DNA of 64,000 nucleotides from Fidelibacterota bacterium (GTDB taxonomy: Bacteria > Marinisomatota > Marinisomatia > Marinisomatales > TCS55). The position numbers and the translations under genes were made by a program. The DNA lies in contig SCKQ01000002.1 of assembly GCA_004124535.1 (NCBI GenBank), positions 1 through 64,000 on the forward strand, read 5' to 3'. Within the stretch, counting starts at the first letter, position 1; each line of letters opens with the position of its first letter. Shown piece by piece: positions 44,196 through 53,569 of the stretch. The notes under the pieces are model-generated. The model did no database searches, was not told the DNA's origin, and worked only from the letters and a program-made list of their open reading frames with translations.

Positions 44196-45872
44196 ATGAA
44201 GGATTCAAGAGAATTTTTCCTAAACTCAATCATGCTGAAATCAGCTATTACAGCTGTCATCATTGCCGTTTTTCTGTTCTTCACCAGTGCTTATATCGCA
44301 CTAAAAATGGGTGCTTTGCCCTGGCCAATTATTTTTTCTATCATTGTATCAGCAGGGCTCTTAAGACTTGTTAATGACTTGTCTCCAAACAAGGTCAATA
44401 TTGCCCAAGCCGGTGGATCAATTGGTGGGCTTATGGCAGCGGCTGTAGTGTTTACATTACCTGGGCTCATTCTGGAAAATCCAACCCTTTTTCCGCATGG
44501 CTGGCTGGCGTTGATTTGTCTCTGTGGTGCGATTCTTGGAATTGGCTTATCAATTCCATTACGGAAAGAATACGTCATAAAACGTAATTTACCTTATCCG
44601 GCTGGGCGGGCGGGCGGCGAAGTGATCAAAACTGGATTCAATCAGAGTCATCGTTTTGACCTTATGATTATCTTTGGACTCCTTGCTGCTATTTTTACCT
44701 TAGGCAGAGATGCCTTAAGTTGGAATTATATCAACCTTGGCGCTGTTGGATCGCAGTCCATCTTGATCCTGATCATGCCCATGGTCATTGCTACAGGAAT
44801 TATTCTTGGTTCTGCTAACAGCTTTTCCTGGGGAGCTGGAGGAATTCTATCTGTTATTGCTGCTGTGGTTTTAATAACTATGCTCGATGGAACGGATGTA
44901 ACGCTAAAAATTCAGAATTTTGGAATGGGATTAGTCATCGGTTCAGGGATTGGATATATCCTCATGCATGCCGGTTCACCCCTGCCGACAAAATCCATCA
45001 TTTTAAAACAACAGCCGTGGGTGTGGGGTATAACGTTAATCAGCGGTCTATTGCTGTTCTTTATGGGTATTCCTCTTTTCGCAGTGGCACTATGTTTAAT
45101 ACTGACATTTATTACGGTAAACCTTGCCAGCCGTATGACAGGCTTGACCAATATTGATCCCCTCGAACAATTTGGATTATTATCCACGTTATTGATTACA
45201 TTTTTCTTTGGCTTGGCTAATCTTGAAATTTCCTTGGAACACCGCTATATCATCACGTTTTTCATCGCCACCGCCACAGCGATTGCCGGTGATATTGGTC
45301 ATGATTATAAATCAGCTCAAATCGTCGGTACGGATCATAAACAAATAGTCATTGTCGATATCATAGCCGCAGTTGCGGTAGCACTTATGATACCGGCACT
45401 GTTTAGTGTAATTCAGAGCCCTGTTATTGCTGAAAAATTATTCACACATGAATTTCCCGCACCACAGGCGCAAATTGTCGCAGCGAATTTGCAAGGCCTA
45501 CCCCATCCGCGAGTTTTTATGAGCGGATTGATTTTGGCTATAATCATTGAGGCATTTCGATCCCGAGGCAAATTTTTTTCCATTCATTTAATGCCATTGG
45601 GGATCGGTTTATTTTTAGGGTTCAACTTAGCTATCCTCATTGCCATTGGCGGTTTCATTGCTTTGAGAGTATCCAAAAATGGCCCGGAGCAAGTGTTAAC
45701 TGCCATTGTGATTTCAGCTGCGGTCTTAGGCGGTGAGGGAACAATTGGCTTTTTGCAATCCACAGTACAAGTTTTTTTTCCAGCAAAAGAAACAGTAATT
45801 TTAGGTTTAACAGCATTGCTACTCATCGCCCTCTTGGCTCGTAGCATACGCGGTCATTTTCAAAAACCATGA
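44196..45872 (+). CDS. OPT family (oligopeptide/metal-chelate) transporter
   Basis: 558 residues with about 14 membrane helices. The N-terminal helix has the OPT motif FFTSAYIALKMGALPWPIIFS, and later come NIAQAGGSIGGLMAAA and PYPAGRAGGEVIKTG. OPT proteins carry small peptides or metal-chelate complexes into the cell using protons. Substrate unknown. It is divergent from the metallophosphatase (27 nt between starts), so control may be shared. It overlaps the YidD fusion gene by 4 nt (ATGA). Confidence 0.85.
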   Translation: MKDSREFFLNSIMLKSAITAVIIAVFLFFTSAYIALKMGALPWPIIFSIIVSAGLLRLVNDLSPNKVNIAQAGGSIGGLMAAAVVFTLPGLILENPTLFPHGWLALICLCGAILGIGLSIPLRKEYVIKRNLPYPAGRAGGEVIKTGFNQSHRFDLMIIFGLLAAIFTLGRDALSWNYINLGAVGSQSILILIMPMVIATGIILGSANSFSWGAGGILSVIAAVVLITMLDGTDVTLKIQNFGMGLVIGSGIGYILMHAGSPLPTKSIILKQQPWVWGITLISGLLLFFMGIPLFAVALCLILTFITVNLASRMTGLTNIDPLEQFGLLSTLLITFFFGLANLEISLEHRYIITFFIATATAIAGDIGHDYKSAQIVGTDHKQIVIVDIIAAVAVALMIPALFSVIQSPVIAEKLFTHEFPAPQAQIVAANLQGLPHPRVFMSGLILAIIIEAFRSRGKFFSIHLMPLGIGLFLGFNLAILIAIGGFIALRVSKNGPEQVLTAIVISAAVLGGEGTIGFLQSTVQVFFPAKETVILGLTALLLIALLARSIRGHFQKP

Positions 45873-46480
45873 GAATTTTACTTCTAATTACATCTATCAT
45901 TTTGGCTCAATCAAAGTATCCTGCTGATTCAGTTCTCACTTCACCTAATGCAACTATTATAGAAAAAGCAGCCATTTTACCCATTGCCGGCTGGCAACGA
46001 TTATCCCATAATACACGTTTACTGGATTGCCAGTTTTACCCCAGCTGCAGTCAGTATGGTGCCATCGCCATCAAAGAAAATGGTATTTTAAAAGGTATTC
46101 CCATGACCGCCGACCGTATCGTCCGCTGCAATCCATCTGCATTTTTCAACCATTTACACATGCGTGGTGGATTCCATGATGCTGACGGACGACTGATCGA
46201 TCATCCAACTTCTCATTTAATAGCTTCCAAAAAGAAATCTCCTATTGTAGCGGGAATTCTTTCTGCGATTGTTCCCGGGGCCGGGCGCGTATATGCTGGC
46301 AGGTGGTTTGACGGATTTATGGGTTTTGTCATGGTATATTTCACAGCGTCTTCTGCAATAGACGCTTCTAAACGAGATAATTATTTTGGGGAAAGTTTTG
46401 CTTATTCAATGGCGGTTATTTTTTATACTGGAGAAATTTACGGTGCCTATAGATCAGCGAAATATTACCAACCCCAATAG
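45869..46480 (+). CDS. YidD-domain protein fused to a C-terminal membrane domain
   Basis: 203 residues. A hydrophobic N-terminus (MRILLLITSIILA) followed by Gln looks like a signal peptide. Residues about 50-90 match the YidD/haemolytic domain (CQFYPSCSQYGAIAI, then PMTADRIVRCNP with conserved Cys residues). YidD normally has about 70-90 residues and helps insertion of membrane proteins by YidC from the inner face. Here a second part follows: AGILSAIVPGAGRVYAGRWF and about two membrane segments, resembling the glycine-rich TM2-like domain. An apparent signal peptide in front of a YidD domain is unusual. Confidence 0.8.
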   Translation: MRILLLITSIILAQSKYPADSVLTSPNATIIEKAAILPIAGWQRLSHNTRLLDCQFYPSCSQYGAIAIKENGILKGIPMTADRIVRCNPSAFFNHLHMRGGFHDADGRLIDHPTSHLIASKKKSPIVAGILSAIVPGAGRVYAGRWFDGFMGFVMVYFTASSAIDASKRDNYFGESFAYSMAVIFYTGEIYGAYRSAKYYQPQ

Positions 46481-46526
46481 TTGATAGACGTAGAATTAAA
46501 AGTGTATTTTTTCCCGCTTAATTAAC

Positions 46527-46599
46527 GCCACCGTAGCTCAGTTGGTAGAGCAGCTCATTCGTAATGAGCGGGTCGGGGGTTCAAGTCCTCTCGGTGGCT
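46527..46599 (+). tRNA. tRNA-Thr (anticodon CGT)
   Basis: 73 nt. Acceptor stem GCCACCG / CGGTGGC is fully paired; discriminator T. The D arm is AGCTCAGTTGGTAGAGC, the anticodon stem GCTCA / TGAGC encloses TTCGTAA with CGT at 46560-46562, and the T arm is GGGGG-TTCAAGT-CCTCT (one G-T). No CCA encoded. Its 3' end directly abuts the convergent FKBP gene's stop. Confidence 0.97.
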
Positions 46600-47013
46600 C
46601 TATTCTACTTCTAATAATTCTACTTCAAAAATGAGCGTAGAATTTGGTGGAATCACTCCCATACCCTGATTCCCATACCCCATTTCCGGTGCGATAATCA
46701 GCTTGCGCTTTTCACCTACTTTCATACCAATCAATCCTTGATCCCAACCTTCGATCACTTGTTTTACACCTAAAGTAAAACGATAAGGATCTTTTCCCGG
46801 TTTAAGTGAAGAATCAAATACAGTACCATTTTCCAGAGTGCCCGTATAATGCACAGTAACAATGCTGTATTGTTCTGCAACAGTACCAGCGCCTTCTTTT
46901 AGCGTTTCCATGATTAATCCATTATCCATGATTATCCTTTCGTTTTGGCAGCCAGTTATAATCATTAGGCAAAGAACTAAAAGTATTAAAAGTCGTTGTG
47001 TCGATATAAGCAT
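46600..47013 (-). CDS. FKBP-type peptidyl-prolyl isomerase, lipoprotein
   Basis: 137 residues from the ATG at 47013. This start opens a lipoprotein signal ([22 protein letters not shown], lipobox Cys22); earlier in-frame codons would overlap the divergent rarA gene. The FKBP domain is complete: [18 protein letters not shown], then [34 protein letters not shown] and [16 protein letters not shown]. It catalyses cis-trans isomerisation of X-Pro bonds and should act on exported or outer-membrane proteins in the periplasm. The start is 38 nt from that of rarA, so the two promoters are in close apposition. Confidence 0.92.
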   Translation of the reverse strand: MLISTQRLLILLVLCLMIITGCQNERIIMDNGLIMETLKEGAGTVAEQYSIVTVHYTGTLENGTVFDSSLKPGKDPYRFTLGVKQVIEGWDQGLIGMKVGEKRKLIIAPEMGYGNQGMGVIPPNSTLIFEVELLEVE

Positions 47014-47051
47014 ATTTTCAGCGTAATTTCCGCAGGAGTTTACAGCGTACC

Positions 47052-48356
47052 ATGACAAAAACTGCAACCTTGTTTTCTTCATTACACTTACCACCACTAG
47101 CTGATCGTATCCGTCCTGCTTCATTAGATGAATTCATCGGCCAAAATCATTTGGTAGATGATGACCGCATTATCTCTAAAACATTACAGCAAAAAAAACC
47201 CTTTTCCATGATTTTCTGGGGGCCTCCTGGTTCGGGTAAAACAACCTTAGCACGCATCATTGCTAAATCAGTAGAAACAGATTTTCATGAACTGTCTGCC
47301 GTCTCCAGCGGTGTGAAGGATCTGCGCAATATCATTGCCACAAGCAAAAGCAACCAGGATGCTGGTCGCTCAACCATCCTCTTCATTGATGAGATCCACC
47401 GCTTTAGCAAATCCCAGCAGGATGCCCTGCTCCATGCTGTAGAAGAAGGTGTATTAACTCTTATTGGTGCTACAACAGAAAATCCTTCATTTGAAGTGAT
47501 CAGCCCTCTCCTTTCCCGCTGCAGAACATTAACACTCAAACCATTGTCAGCAAACCATTTAAAGCGTGTGTTGGATCGGGCGTTAGAACTGGACATCATT
47601 TTATCCAAAAGTGGTGTTACAATTGATAATAAAATCCGGGAAAAACTTATTCATTCTGCTGGTGGTGATGCCCGCAAAATGCTTAATACACTGGAAATAG
47701 CTCTAAACCTTATAAATGAAAAAGGCATCATCACTGATGCGATTCTGCAGGAGGCTCTGCAGAGCAAAACACAGCTCTACGACAAAACAGGTGATTACCA
47801 TTACGACACCATCAGTGCATTCATCAAGTCTGTCCGAGGGAGTGACCCAGATGCGGCAGTTTACTGGCTGGCTGTCATGCTGGAAGGCGGAGAAAAACCC
47901 GAATTTGTTGCCCGGCGTCTCGTGATCTTGGCCTCTGAAGATATCGGTAATGCCGATCCACAAGGTTTGACCATTGCTACAACCGGTTTCCAGGCCGTCC
48001 ATATGATCGGCATGCCGGAAGCAGCCATCATTCTTGCGCAAGTAACCACTTATCTGGCCAGCGCGCCCAAGTCCAACGCTTCTTACTTGGCGGTAAATAA
48101 AGCCATGGGCAAAGTGCGAACGGATGGAACTCCAGGCGTACCATTGCATTTACGAAATGCACCCACAGGACTCATGAAAGACTTGGATTATGGCAAAGAT
48201 TACAACTATCCCCACAATGCCCCGGAACATTTTATAGATGAAAATTATTTCCCGGAAGGTGTTAAGGAAACTTTCTATGCACCGACTCATTTAGGCTATG
48301 AAGAATTTATCGCAAAACGTTTGAAACAATGCTGGCCAGACCGCTACAAAGATTAG
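47052..48356 (+). CDS. rarA: Replication-associated recombination protein A (RarA/MgsA AAA+ ATPase)
   Basis: 434 residues. Walker A is [12 protein letters not shown], Walker B with sensor is [20 protein letters not shown], and [19 protein letters not shown] is the sensor-1 region. The C-terminal half ([29 protein letters not shown]) is the RarA tetramerisation part. RarA acts at stalled replication forks. It starts a plus-strand run of housekeeping genes reaching glyQS. Its last 28 nt overlap the start of the lptD-like gene. Confidence 0.95.
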   Translation: MTKTATLFSSLHLPPLADRIRPASLDEFIGQNHLVDDDRIISKTLQQKKPFSMIFWGPPGSGKTTLARIIAKSVETDFHELSAVSSGVKDLRNIIATSKSNQDAGRSTILFIDEIHRFSKSQQDALLHAVEEGVLTLIGATTENPSFEVISPLLSRCRTLTLKPLSANHLKRVLDRALELDIILSKSGVTIDNKIREKLIHSAGGDARKMLNTLEIALNLINEKGIITDAILQEALQSKTQLYDKTGDYHYDTISAFIKSVRGSDPDAAVYWLAVMLEGGEKPEFVARRLVILASEDIGNADPQGLTIATTGFQAVHMIGMPEAAIILAQVTTYLASAPKSNASYLAVNKAMGKVRTDGTPGVPLHLRNAPTGLMKDLDYGKDYNYPHNAPEHFIDENYFPEGVKETFYAPTHLGYEEFIAKRLKQCWPDRYKD

Positions 48357-51300
48357 TTCTTATTCTCCCCCTTTTACTTTTTTCTCAAGATAAACGCTTG
48401 CGCTTGAAACAAGCCGATCTTCTCGAAAACAAAAATATAAACGGTAAATCCACACAATTTTTAACAGGTAATGTTGTGTTCACGAAAGGCAAAATGACCA
48501 TCCGCTGTGATCGTGCTCAATACCACGAAAAGACCAGCCAAGGTTTATTAACCGGAAATGTGATAATGGATAAAGAAGGCCAGAACCTCACTGCTGATTC
48601 AGTCCACTTTGATTCACCCAATGACAAATTCACCTGTTACAATTCAGTCCACATCTGGGATAAAGACTATGATTTAAGTGCGGACACGGTAATCTATTAT
48701 TCTGAACTGGACAGCGGAAGTGCCAGCGGTAACTCTAAAATGATTCAGCAAAATCAAACCATTACCGCCCACCATTTGCGTTATGCCAAGCAAGAAGGAG
48801 AAGATGCCGTTTCCTATACAGCTGAACAAGATGTGAAAATTGTAGAAAATGGACGTGTTGCCACCTGCGGATTAGCCATTTACGATGTACGCAATAATAG
48901 AACCTGGCTCCGTATCAAGCCCAAACTCGAAGAAGAAGGACGCATCCTGGAAGGCAGTGAAATCCAGATGTACTATGAAAATGATGCTCTTGATTATGTA
49001 TTTATCCCCTCCAAAGCACATGCGATCAATACAGCGTCCGGTTTTCGAGAAACAGAATTAAAAGAGCTCGATTCGACCATTGTAAAACGAACATCTGCTT
49101 CATTTATTGATGATATGACCGGTTCCACTTTAAAGGGATATTTCGTGAACGGTAGTTTGGATTCTCTGCGCTTGGAAGGCATGGCAACAACGCTTTACCA
49201 TATATTTGAAGATTCTGTGTATCAAGGTAATAATCTAGCATCCGGTGATACAATTGTCATGTCATTCCGAGGTACCGATAGCACTGAAGTTCAGTTAAAG
49301 AACATTTATATTTCTGGAGGATCCCGAGGTGTATTTACTCCGGATACGTCTAACAAAGATGTGGACGCGCCCATAACCTATACATCCGATGAAATTATTT
49401 ATGATTTGCAAACGAAAAAAACGGACCTCACCGGTGAAGCCAATATCAAATACACCGATGTGGACCTGACTTCAGGATTCATCAACGTAGATTGGAACAA
49501 CAATTTGCTCAGGGCTTTTCCAACCAATCCGTCAGATACAACTTCAAAGTTTCAAAAACCCAAAATCATTGAAAGGGGGCGGGACCCTATGGTAGGGGAT
49601 ACGCTGATTTACAACCTTAAATCTCGCAAAGGGCGTGTTAAACAGGGGCGTTCCAAAGCAGATGATGGTTATTATGCAGGCAATGAAATCCGTAATAATG
49701 ATCAAAAAGTATATTATATCGAAAATAGTTCCTATACCACCTGTGACCTGGAAACACCCCATTTTCATTTTGAAAGCACCAACATGAAGATTATTAACCA
49801 GGACAAGGTTATCGCCCGGCCCATTGTACTCTATATCAGCAGAATTCCTATTTTTGGATTACCCTTTGGCATCTTTCCCCACAAGAGCGGTGGCCGCCAC
49901 TCCGGCTGGATCATGCCTGGTTACGGCGAAAATAGTCTCAGAGGTCAATATATTAACAATTTTGGATATTTCTGGGCTCCCAGTGATTTTTGGGGGACAA
50001 AGTTCACCATGAGCTTTGGAGATCGTCAGGGCTTTGTTTTCAATTTGGACAATCGTTATGCAGTACGATATAAATTTAATGGTTCACTTAATCTGCAGAG
50101 CAGACAGTTATTATCTGCAACGGATAATATCACGGAGATTGGTACAGAACGCAATTCAAGTTACCGAGTACGCTGGCAGCACACCCAAAAATTGCGTCAC
50201 AACCAGAACCTGAATGTGAGCGCCAATTATTCAAGTAGCGGTGAATTCAGCCGGAAATATACATCAGATCCGCAAGCACGTATGAGCCAGCAGCAAACAA
50301 TCTCCAATGCCACCTATTCCAAGCGTTGGCCATCCATCCAGGCATCCATGAACATGAATATTTCCTCAACGACAAACCTGATGGCCGATGACAGGATCGA
50401 TTCATCATCCGTTTTTTATACAGCACCATCAAAAGCCGGATTACAAACTAATATCACTACTGCAACGCTACCTTCCATGAGTTTTAATCTAGGCCAGCGT
50501 AACTTTTTCCCCAATAAAGGCGGCGAGCAACGCTGGTTAAACAATATAACCTGGCGCTATAATACATCACTCGTGAACAAAGAACGCTTTTATTATGAAT
50601 CTGATGAGGCCATAATCGATGATACCACCAGTTATTATATGTGGAATGCTGAAAAACAGAATTTCAGGGATAATGTTATGCGGCATTCATTATCCATCAG
50701 CTCACCCACAAAAATATTTCGTTATATAACATTTAACCCCAGTATCAATATGAAATCTGATTGGGTGAATAAAACATATTCTGTTGCTAGTTTAGACAGC
50801 ACTACCAATACAATACAATCAGTTGAATCACTAGGATTTGCCACACGGACCACAGGAAGTTTTGGTGCTTCAATCAATACACAGGTTTACGGACTTTTTC
50901 CGTTCAACATTGGCAAATTGATTGCTATTCGCCATGTAGTATCACCTTCAATTGGCTATTCATTCAAACCTGATTTCTCTCAACCTGTTTTTGGTTCCGA
51001 CTTGGGTTATTTCGAAACAATATCGGATACATCAGGAAATAAACTTTACCACGACCGCTTCAGCGGTACCATGGCCGGCGGCACACCGCGGAATGAATCC
51101 CAAGCAATGACCTTTAGCGTAAACAATAATTTCCAGGCAAAAGTTAGCCAAGGGGATAAAGAAAAAATAATTAATCTATTCTCTTGGCGCATGAATACCA
51201 GTTATAATATGGTTGCAGAACAATTCAAATTTAGCAATCTGTCATCTTCTCTTCGTTCTAAAATCGGTCCATCGAATGTTGACTTGCGCATGACCCATGA

Positions 51301-51868
51301 TTTTTATGAATATGATGAAGGTCTGAACCAGCGAGTGAATAAGATCAGACAATCTGAAAAAGGAATTCCTTTACCGCGCTTAACACGGATGAGCTTGTCT
51401 ACCGGTTTTCAGCTTTCCGGTCAACGGATGGGCATAAAAAATGCAGCTGCAGATACATCTAATACGACTGCTCTGCAAGACAGCGTTGCTGTTGTGTCTC
51501 CATTGTCAAAAAATAGCGGCGGTTCGAAAGGTAAACTCTGGAGTACACGTTTTAGTGTAGGCTATTCATTGCAGCAAAGTAACCCGGCATTGAAGAAAGA
51601 AACATTCTGGCTCAATACAAATTCCAGCTTACATATTACCAAAAACTGGCGTGTGAGTTATTCTGCCCGTTTTGATCTTATGCAAAATGAACTTATCAGT
51701 CATCGCTTTTCCATTTATCGAGACCTTCATTGTTGGGAATTGGCTATAGACTGGACGCCAAGCGGGTATGCTTCCGGATTTTATTTAAGAATCAATGTCA
51801 AGTCACCCACATTGCGGGATTTAAAAATAGAGCAGCGTGGTGGATACAACCGCATCGTGCCTTTTTAA
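48329..51868 (+). CDS. lptD: LptD-like LPS-assembly outer-membrane protein (OstA domain, long form)
   Basis: 1179 residues, longer than E. coli LptD (784). A signal peptide ([19 protein letters not shown]) is followed by Gln and lies inside the end of rarA. Residues about 20-420 hold OstA/LptA-like jelly-roll repeats (TQFLTGNVVFTKGKMTIRCD, GLLTGNVIMDKEGQNL). Residues about 450-1179 form the barrel, with the recognisable FGLPFGIFPHKSGGRHSGWI at its entry and RGQYINNFGYFWAPSDF. The protein would take LPS from the periplasmic bridge to the cell surface. Its presence agrees with KdsD at 30694. Related FCB proteins have the same extended OstA region. Confidence 0.85.
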   Translation: MLARPLQRLVLILPLLLFSQDKRLRLKQADLLENKNINGKSTQFLTGNVVFTKGKMTIRCDRAQYHEKTSQGLLTGNVIMDKEGQNLTADSVHFDSPNDKFTCYNSVHIWDKDYDLSADTVIYYSELDSGSASGNSKMIQQNQTITAHHLRYAKQEGEDAVSYTAEQDVKIVENGRVATCGLAIYDVRNNRTWLRIKPKLEEEGRILEGSEIQMYYENDALDYVFIPSKAHAINTASGFRETELKELDSTIVKRTSASFIDDMTGSTLKGYFVNGSLDSLRLEGMATTLYHIFEDSVYQGNNLASGDTIVMSFRGTDSTEVQLKNIYISGGSRGVFTPDTSNKDVDAPITYTSDEIIYDLQTKKTDLTGEANIKYTDVDLTSGFINVDWNNNLLRAFPTNPSDTTSKFQKPKIIERGRDPMVGDTLIYNLKSRKGRVKQGRSKADDGYYAGNEIRNNDQKVYYIENSSYTTCDLETPHFHFESTNMKIINQDKVIARPIVLYISRIPIFGLPFGIFPHKSGGRHSGWIMPGYGENSLRGQYINNFGYFWAPSDFWGTKFTMSFGDRQGFVFNLDNRYAVRYKFNGSLNLQSRQLLSATDNITEIGTERNSSYRVRWQHTQKLRHNQNLNVSANYSSSGEFSRKYTSDPQARMSQQQTISNATYSKRWPSIQASMNMNISSTTNLMADDRIDSSSVFYTAPSKAGLQTNITTATLPSMSFNLGQRNFFPNKGGEQRWLNNITWRYNTSLVNKERFYYESDEAIIDDTTSYYMWNAEKQNFRDNVMRHSLSISSPTKIFRYITFNPSINMKSDWVNKTYSVASLDSTTNTIQSVESLGFATRTTGSFGASINTQVYGLFPFNIGKLIAIRHVVSPSIGYSFKPDFSQPVFGSDLGYFETISDTSGNKLYHDRFSGTMAGGTPRNESQAMTFSVNNNFQAKVSQGDKEKIINLFSWRMNTSYNMVAEQFKFSNLSSSLRSKIGPSNVDLRMTHDFYEYDEGLNQRVNKIRQSEKGIPLPRLTRMSLSTGFQLSGQRMGIKNAAADTSNTTALQDSVAVVSPLSKNSGGSKGKLWSTRFSVGYSLQQSNPALKKETFWLNTNSSLHITKNWRVSYSARFDLMQNELISHRFSIYRDLHCWELAIDWTPSGYASGFYLRINVKSPTLRDLKIEQRGGYNRIVPF

Positions 51869-51909
51869 TTCCTTTTTCATTCTCTAACTAAAACATCGCA
51901 AATTCAACA

Positions 51910-52257
51910 ATGGTAAAAACAGATTTTAAATACTGTCCCCAGTGCAAAACCGAATACGAGCACAAAATTAAGATCTGCGCTGATTGCAACGTTACCCTTG
52001 TGGATGAAAAATCACAAGATATGCCCCTGGAAAAAATTGAATGGGTTGAAGTAGGTCAATTCCCTGGAAAAATCTTTGGTGAAATGTCCGGTGAAATTTT
52101 GAGGAATAATAATATACCTTTTTTTCTGAAATCCGATTTTTTTTCATCCGCATTCAATATTACACTAGTGAATGTACCCGGCGCTGTAGTAAAGCTATAT
52201 GTTCCTGAAAATGATAAAGAAAATGCAGAAAACTTAGTAAGGAATATGACTCTTTAA
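51910..52257 (+). CDS. Zinc-ribbon protein with DUF2007-like domain
   Basis: 115 residues. An N-terminal zinc ribbon is visible (YCPQCKTEYEHKIKICADCN, two CxxC pairs), then about 65 residues of the DUF2007-type putative signal-transducing fold (GEILRNNNIPFFLKSD; VPENDKENAENLV). It is cytoplasmic, no enzymatic motif is apparent. It sits 3 nt upstream of hisS, suggesting cotranslation; function unknown. Confidence 0.7.
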   Translation: MVKTDFKYCPQCKTEYEHKIKICADCNVTLVDEKSQDMPLEKIEWVEVGQFPGKIFGEMSGEILRNNNIPFFLKSDFFSSAFNITLVNVPGAVVKLYVPENDKENAENLVRNMTL

Positions 52258-52260
52258 CCC

Positions 52261-53505
52261 ATGACCCATCGCACGATCAAAGGCACTCACGATATTCTTC
52301 CGGAAGATAGCGTTCGCTGGCAGGAACTGGAACGTGTTATTCATGACGTTGCTGCCAGTTACGGCTACAGTGAGATTCGTACACCTATTTTTGAAAATAC
52401 AAATTTGTTTTCCAGGAGTATAGGTGAAGACACCGATATTGTTTCCAAGGAAATGTATTCCTGGAAAGACCGCTCTGGTGGTTCCCTAACCTTACGTCCA
52501 GAATTGACTGCTCCTGTGGCCCGCGCCTACATCCAGCATAATCTGGGGAGCAAGTCACCGCTGCAGCGTATGTACTACATTGGTCCCCTTTTCCGCAGGG
52601 AACGACCTCAAAAAGGCCGGCAAAGACAATTCCACCAGTTTGGTATCGAAGCCTTCGGATCAGGTTTTCCCGAACAAGATGCAGAAATTATAGCGGTTGG
52701 CAATACAATTTTTTCCGAATTAGGATTAAAAGATATTTCTTTAAAACTGAATAGCCTTGGTTCAAGTACATGCCGTAATAAATATACAAAAGCGCTCAAA
52801 GATTATTTAACTCCACACAAGGACAGTTTATCAGCAACCAGCCAAAAACGGTTGGAATCAAACCCTTTAAGAATTCTGGAAACAAAAAATCCTGAAGAGC
52901 AGAAGCTCATAGCTGATGCACCTTCTATTACTGATTTTTGGACAGCAGATGACAAGGAACATTTTAGTACAGTACAGAATCTGTTAAACGGATTGAATAT
53001 TCTTTACGAACTGGATCATCAAATGGTTCGCGGCCTGGATTATTATACACGGACGACCTTTGAATTTATTTCCGGTAATCTGGGAGCACAGGATGCCATT
53101 TGCGGGGGGGGCCGCTATGATGGTCTAGTTGAAACATTGGGCGGAAAACCAACTCCTGCCATTGGCTTTGCCGCCGGCATGGAGCGCATACTATTGTCCA
53201 TGGATATTGGTAGAGATGACGCAAAAGAAAATACAGTTTATATGATCAACCTTGTTGAATCTGCAAGCGGCCAGGCGTTGTTTATCGCAAATGAATTGCG
53301 AGAGTTAGGATGTTACGTTATTATGGATACATTGCGGCGCAGTTTAAAAGCTCAATTACGCGATGCCAATAGGATCGGTGCAGTTAAAGCTGTGATTATG
53401 GGCGAAGAAGAATTGAAAAATAAGACCGTTCAAATAAAGGATCTTTCCTCGGGAGAACAGGAAGAAATAGTCATGAATGATCTTGTGAAACATTTCACCG
53501 TTTGA
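52261..53505 (+). CDS. hisS: Histidyl-tRNA synthetase
   Basis: 414 residues, the normal bacterial size. Class II motif 1 begins at GTHDILPED and continues with FENTNLFSRSIGEDTDIVSK; motif 2 is RMYYIGPLFRRERPQKGRQR followed by FHQFGIEAFG; the histidine-specific motifs are MVRGLDYYTRTTFEF and GGGRYDGLVETLGG, and motif 3 is AIGFAAGMERIL. The C-terminal anticodon domain is complete. It charges tRNA-His. It is part of the housekeeping run and 64 nt upstream of topA. Confidence 0.98.
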   Translation: MTHRTIKGTHDILPEDSVRWQELERVIHDVAASYGYSEIRTPIFENTNLFSRSIGEDTDIVSKEMYSWKDRSGGSLTLRPELTAPVARAYIQHNLGSKSPLQRMYYIGPLFRRERPQKGRQRQFHQFGIEAFGSGFPEQDAEIIAVGNTIFSELGLKDISLKLNSLGSSTCRNKYTKALKDYLTPHKDSLSATSQKRLESNPLRILETKNPEEQKLIADAPSITDFWTADDKEHFSTVQNLLNGLNILYELDHQMVRGLDYYTRTTFEFISGNLGAQDAICGGGRYDGLVETLGGKPTPAIGFAAGMERILLSMDIGRDDAKENTVYMINLVESASGQALFIANELRELGCYVIMDTLRRSLKAQLRDANRIGAVKAVIMGEEELKNKTVQIKDLSSGEQEEIVMNDLVKHFTV

Positions 53506-53569
53506 CTTTTCTATAATTTATTTTACATTATAATACGCGCGTGAAAGAAGTTTAAAATCTCAAAAAAAT

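Noticed and set aside
53521..53534. Sigma-70 promoter before topA
   Set aside because: A TATAAT is present, but the only TTGACT upstream is 21 nt away, too far; listed only as a remark.
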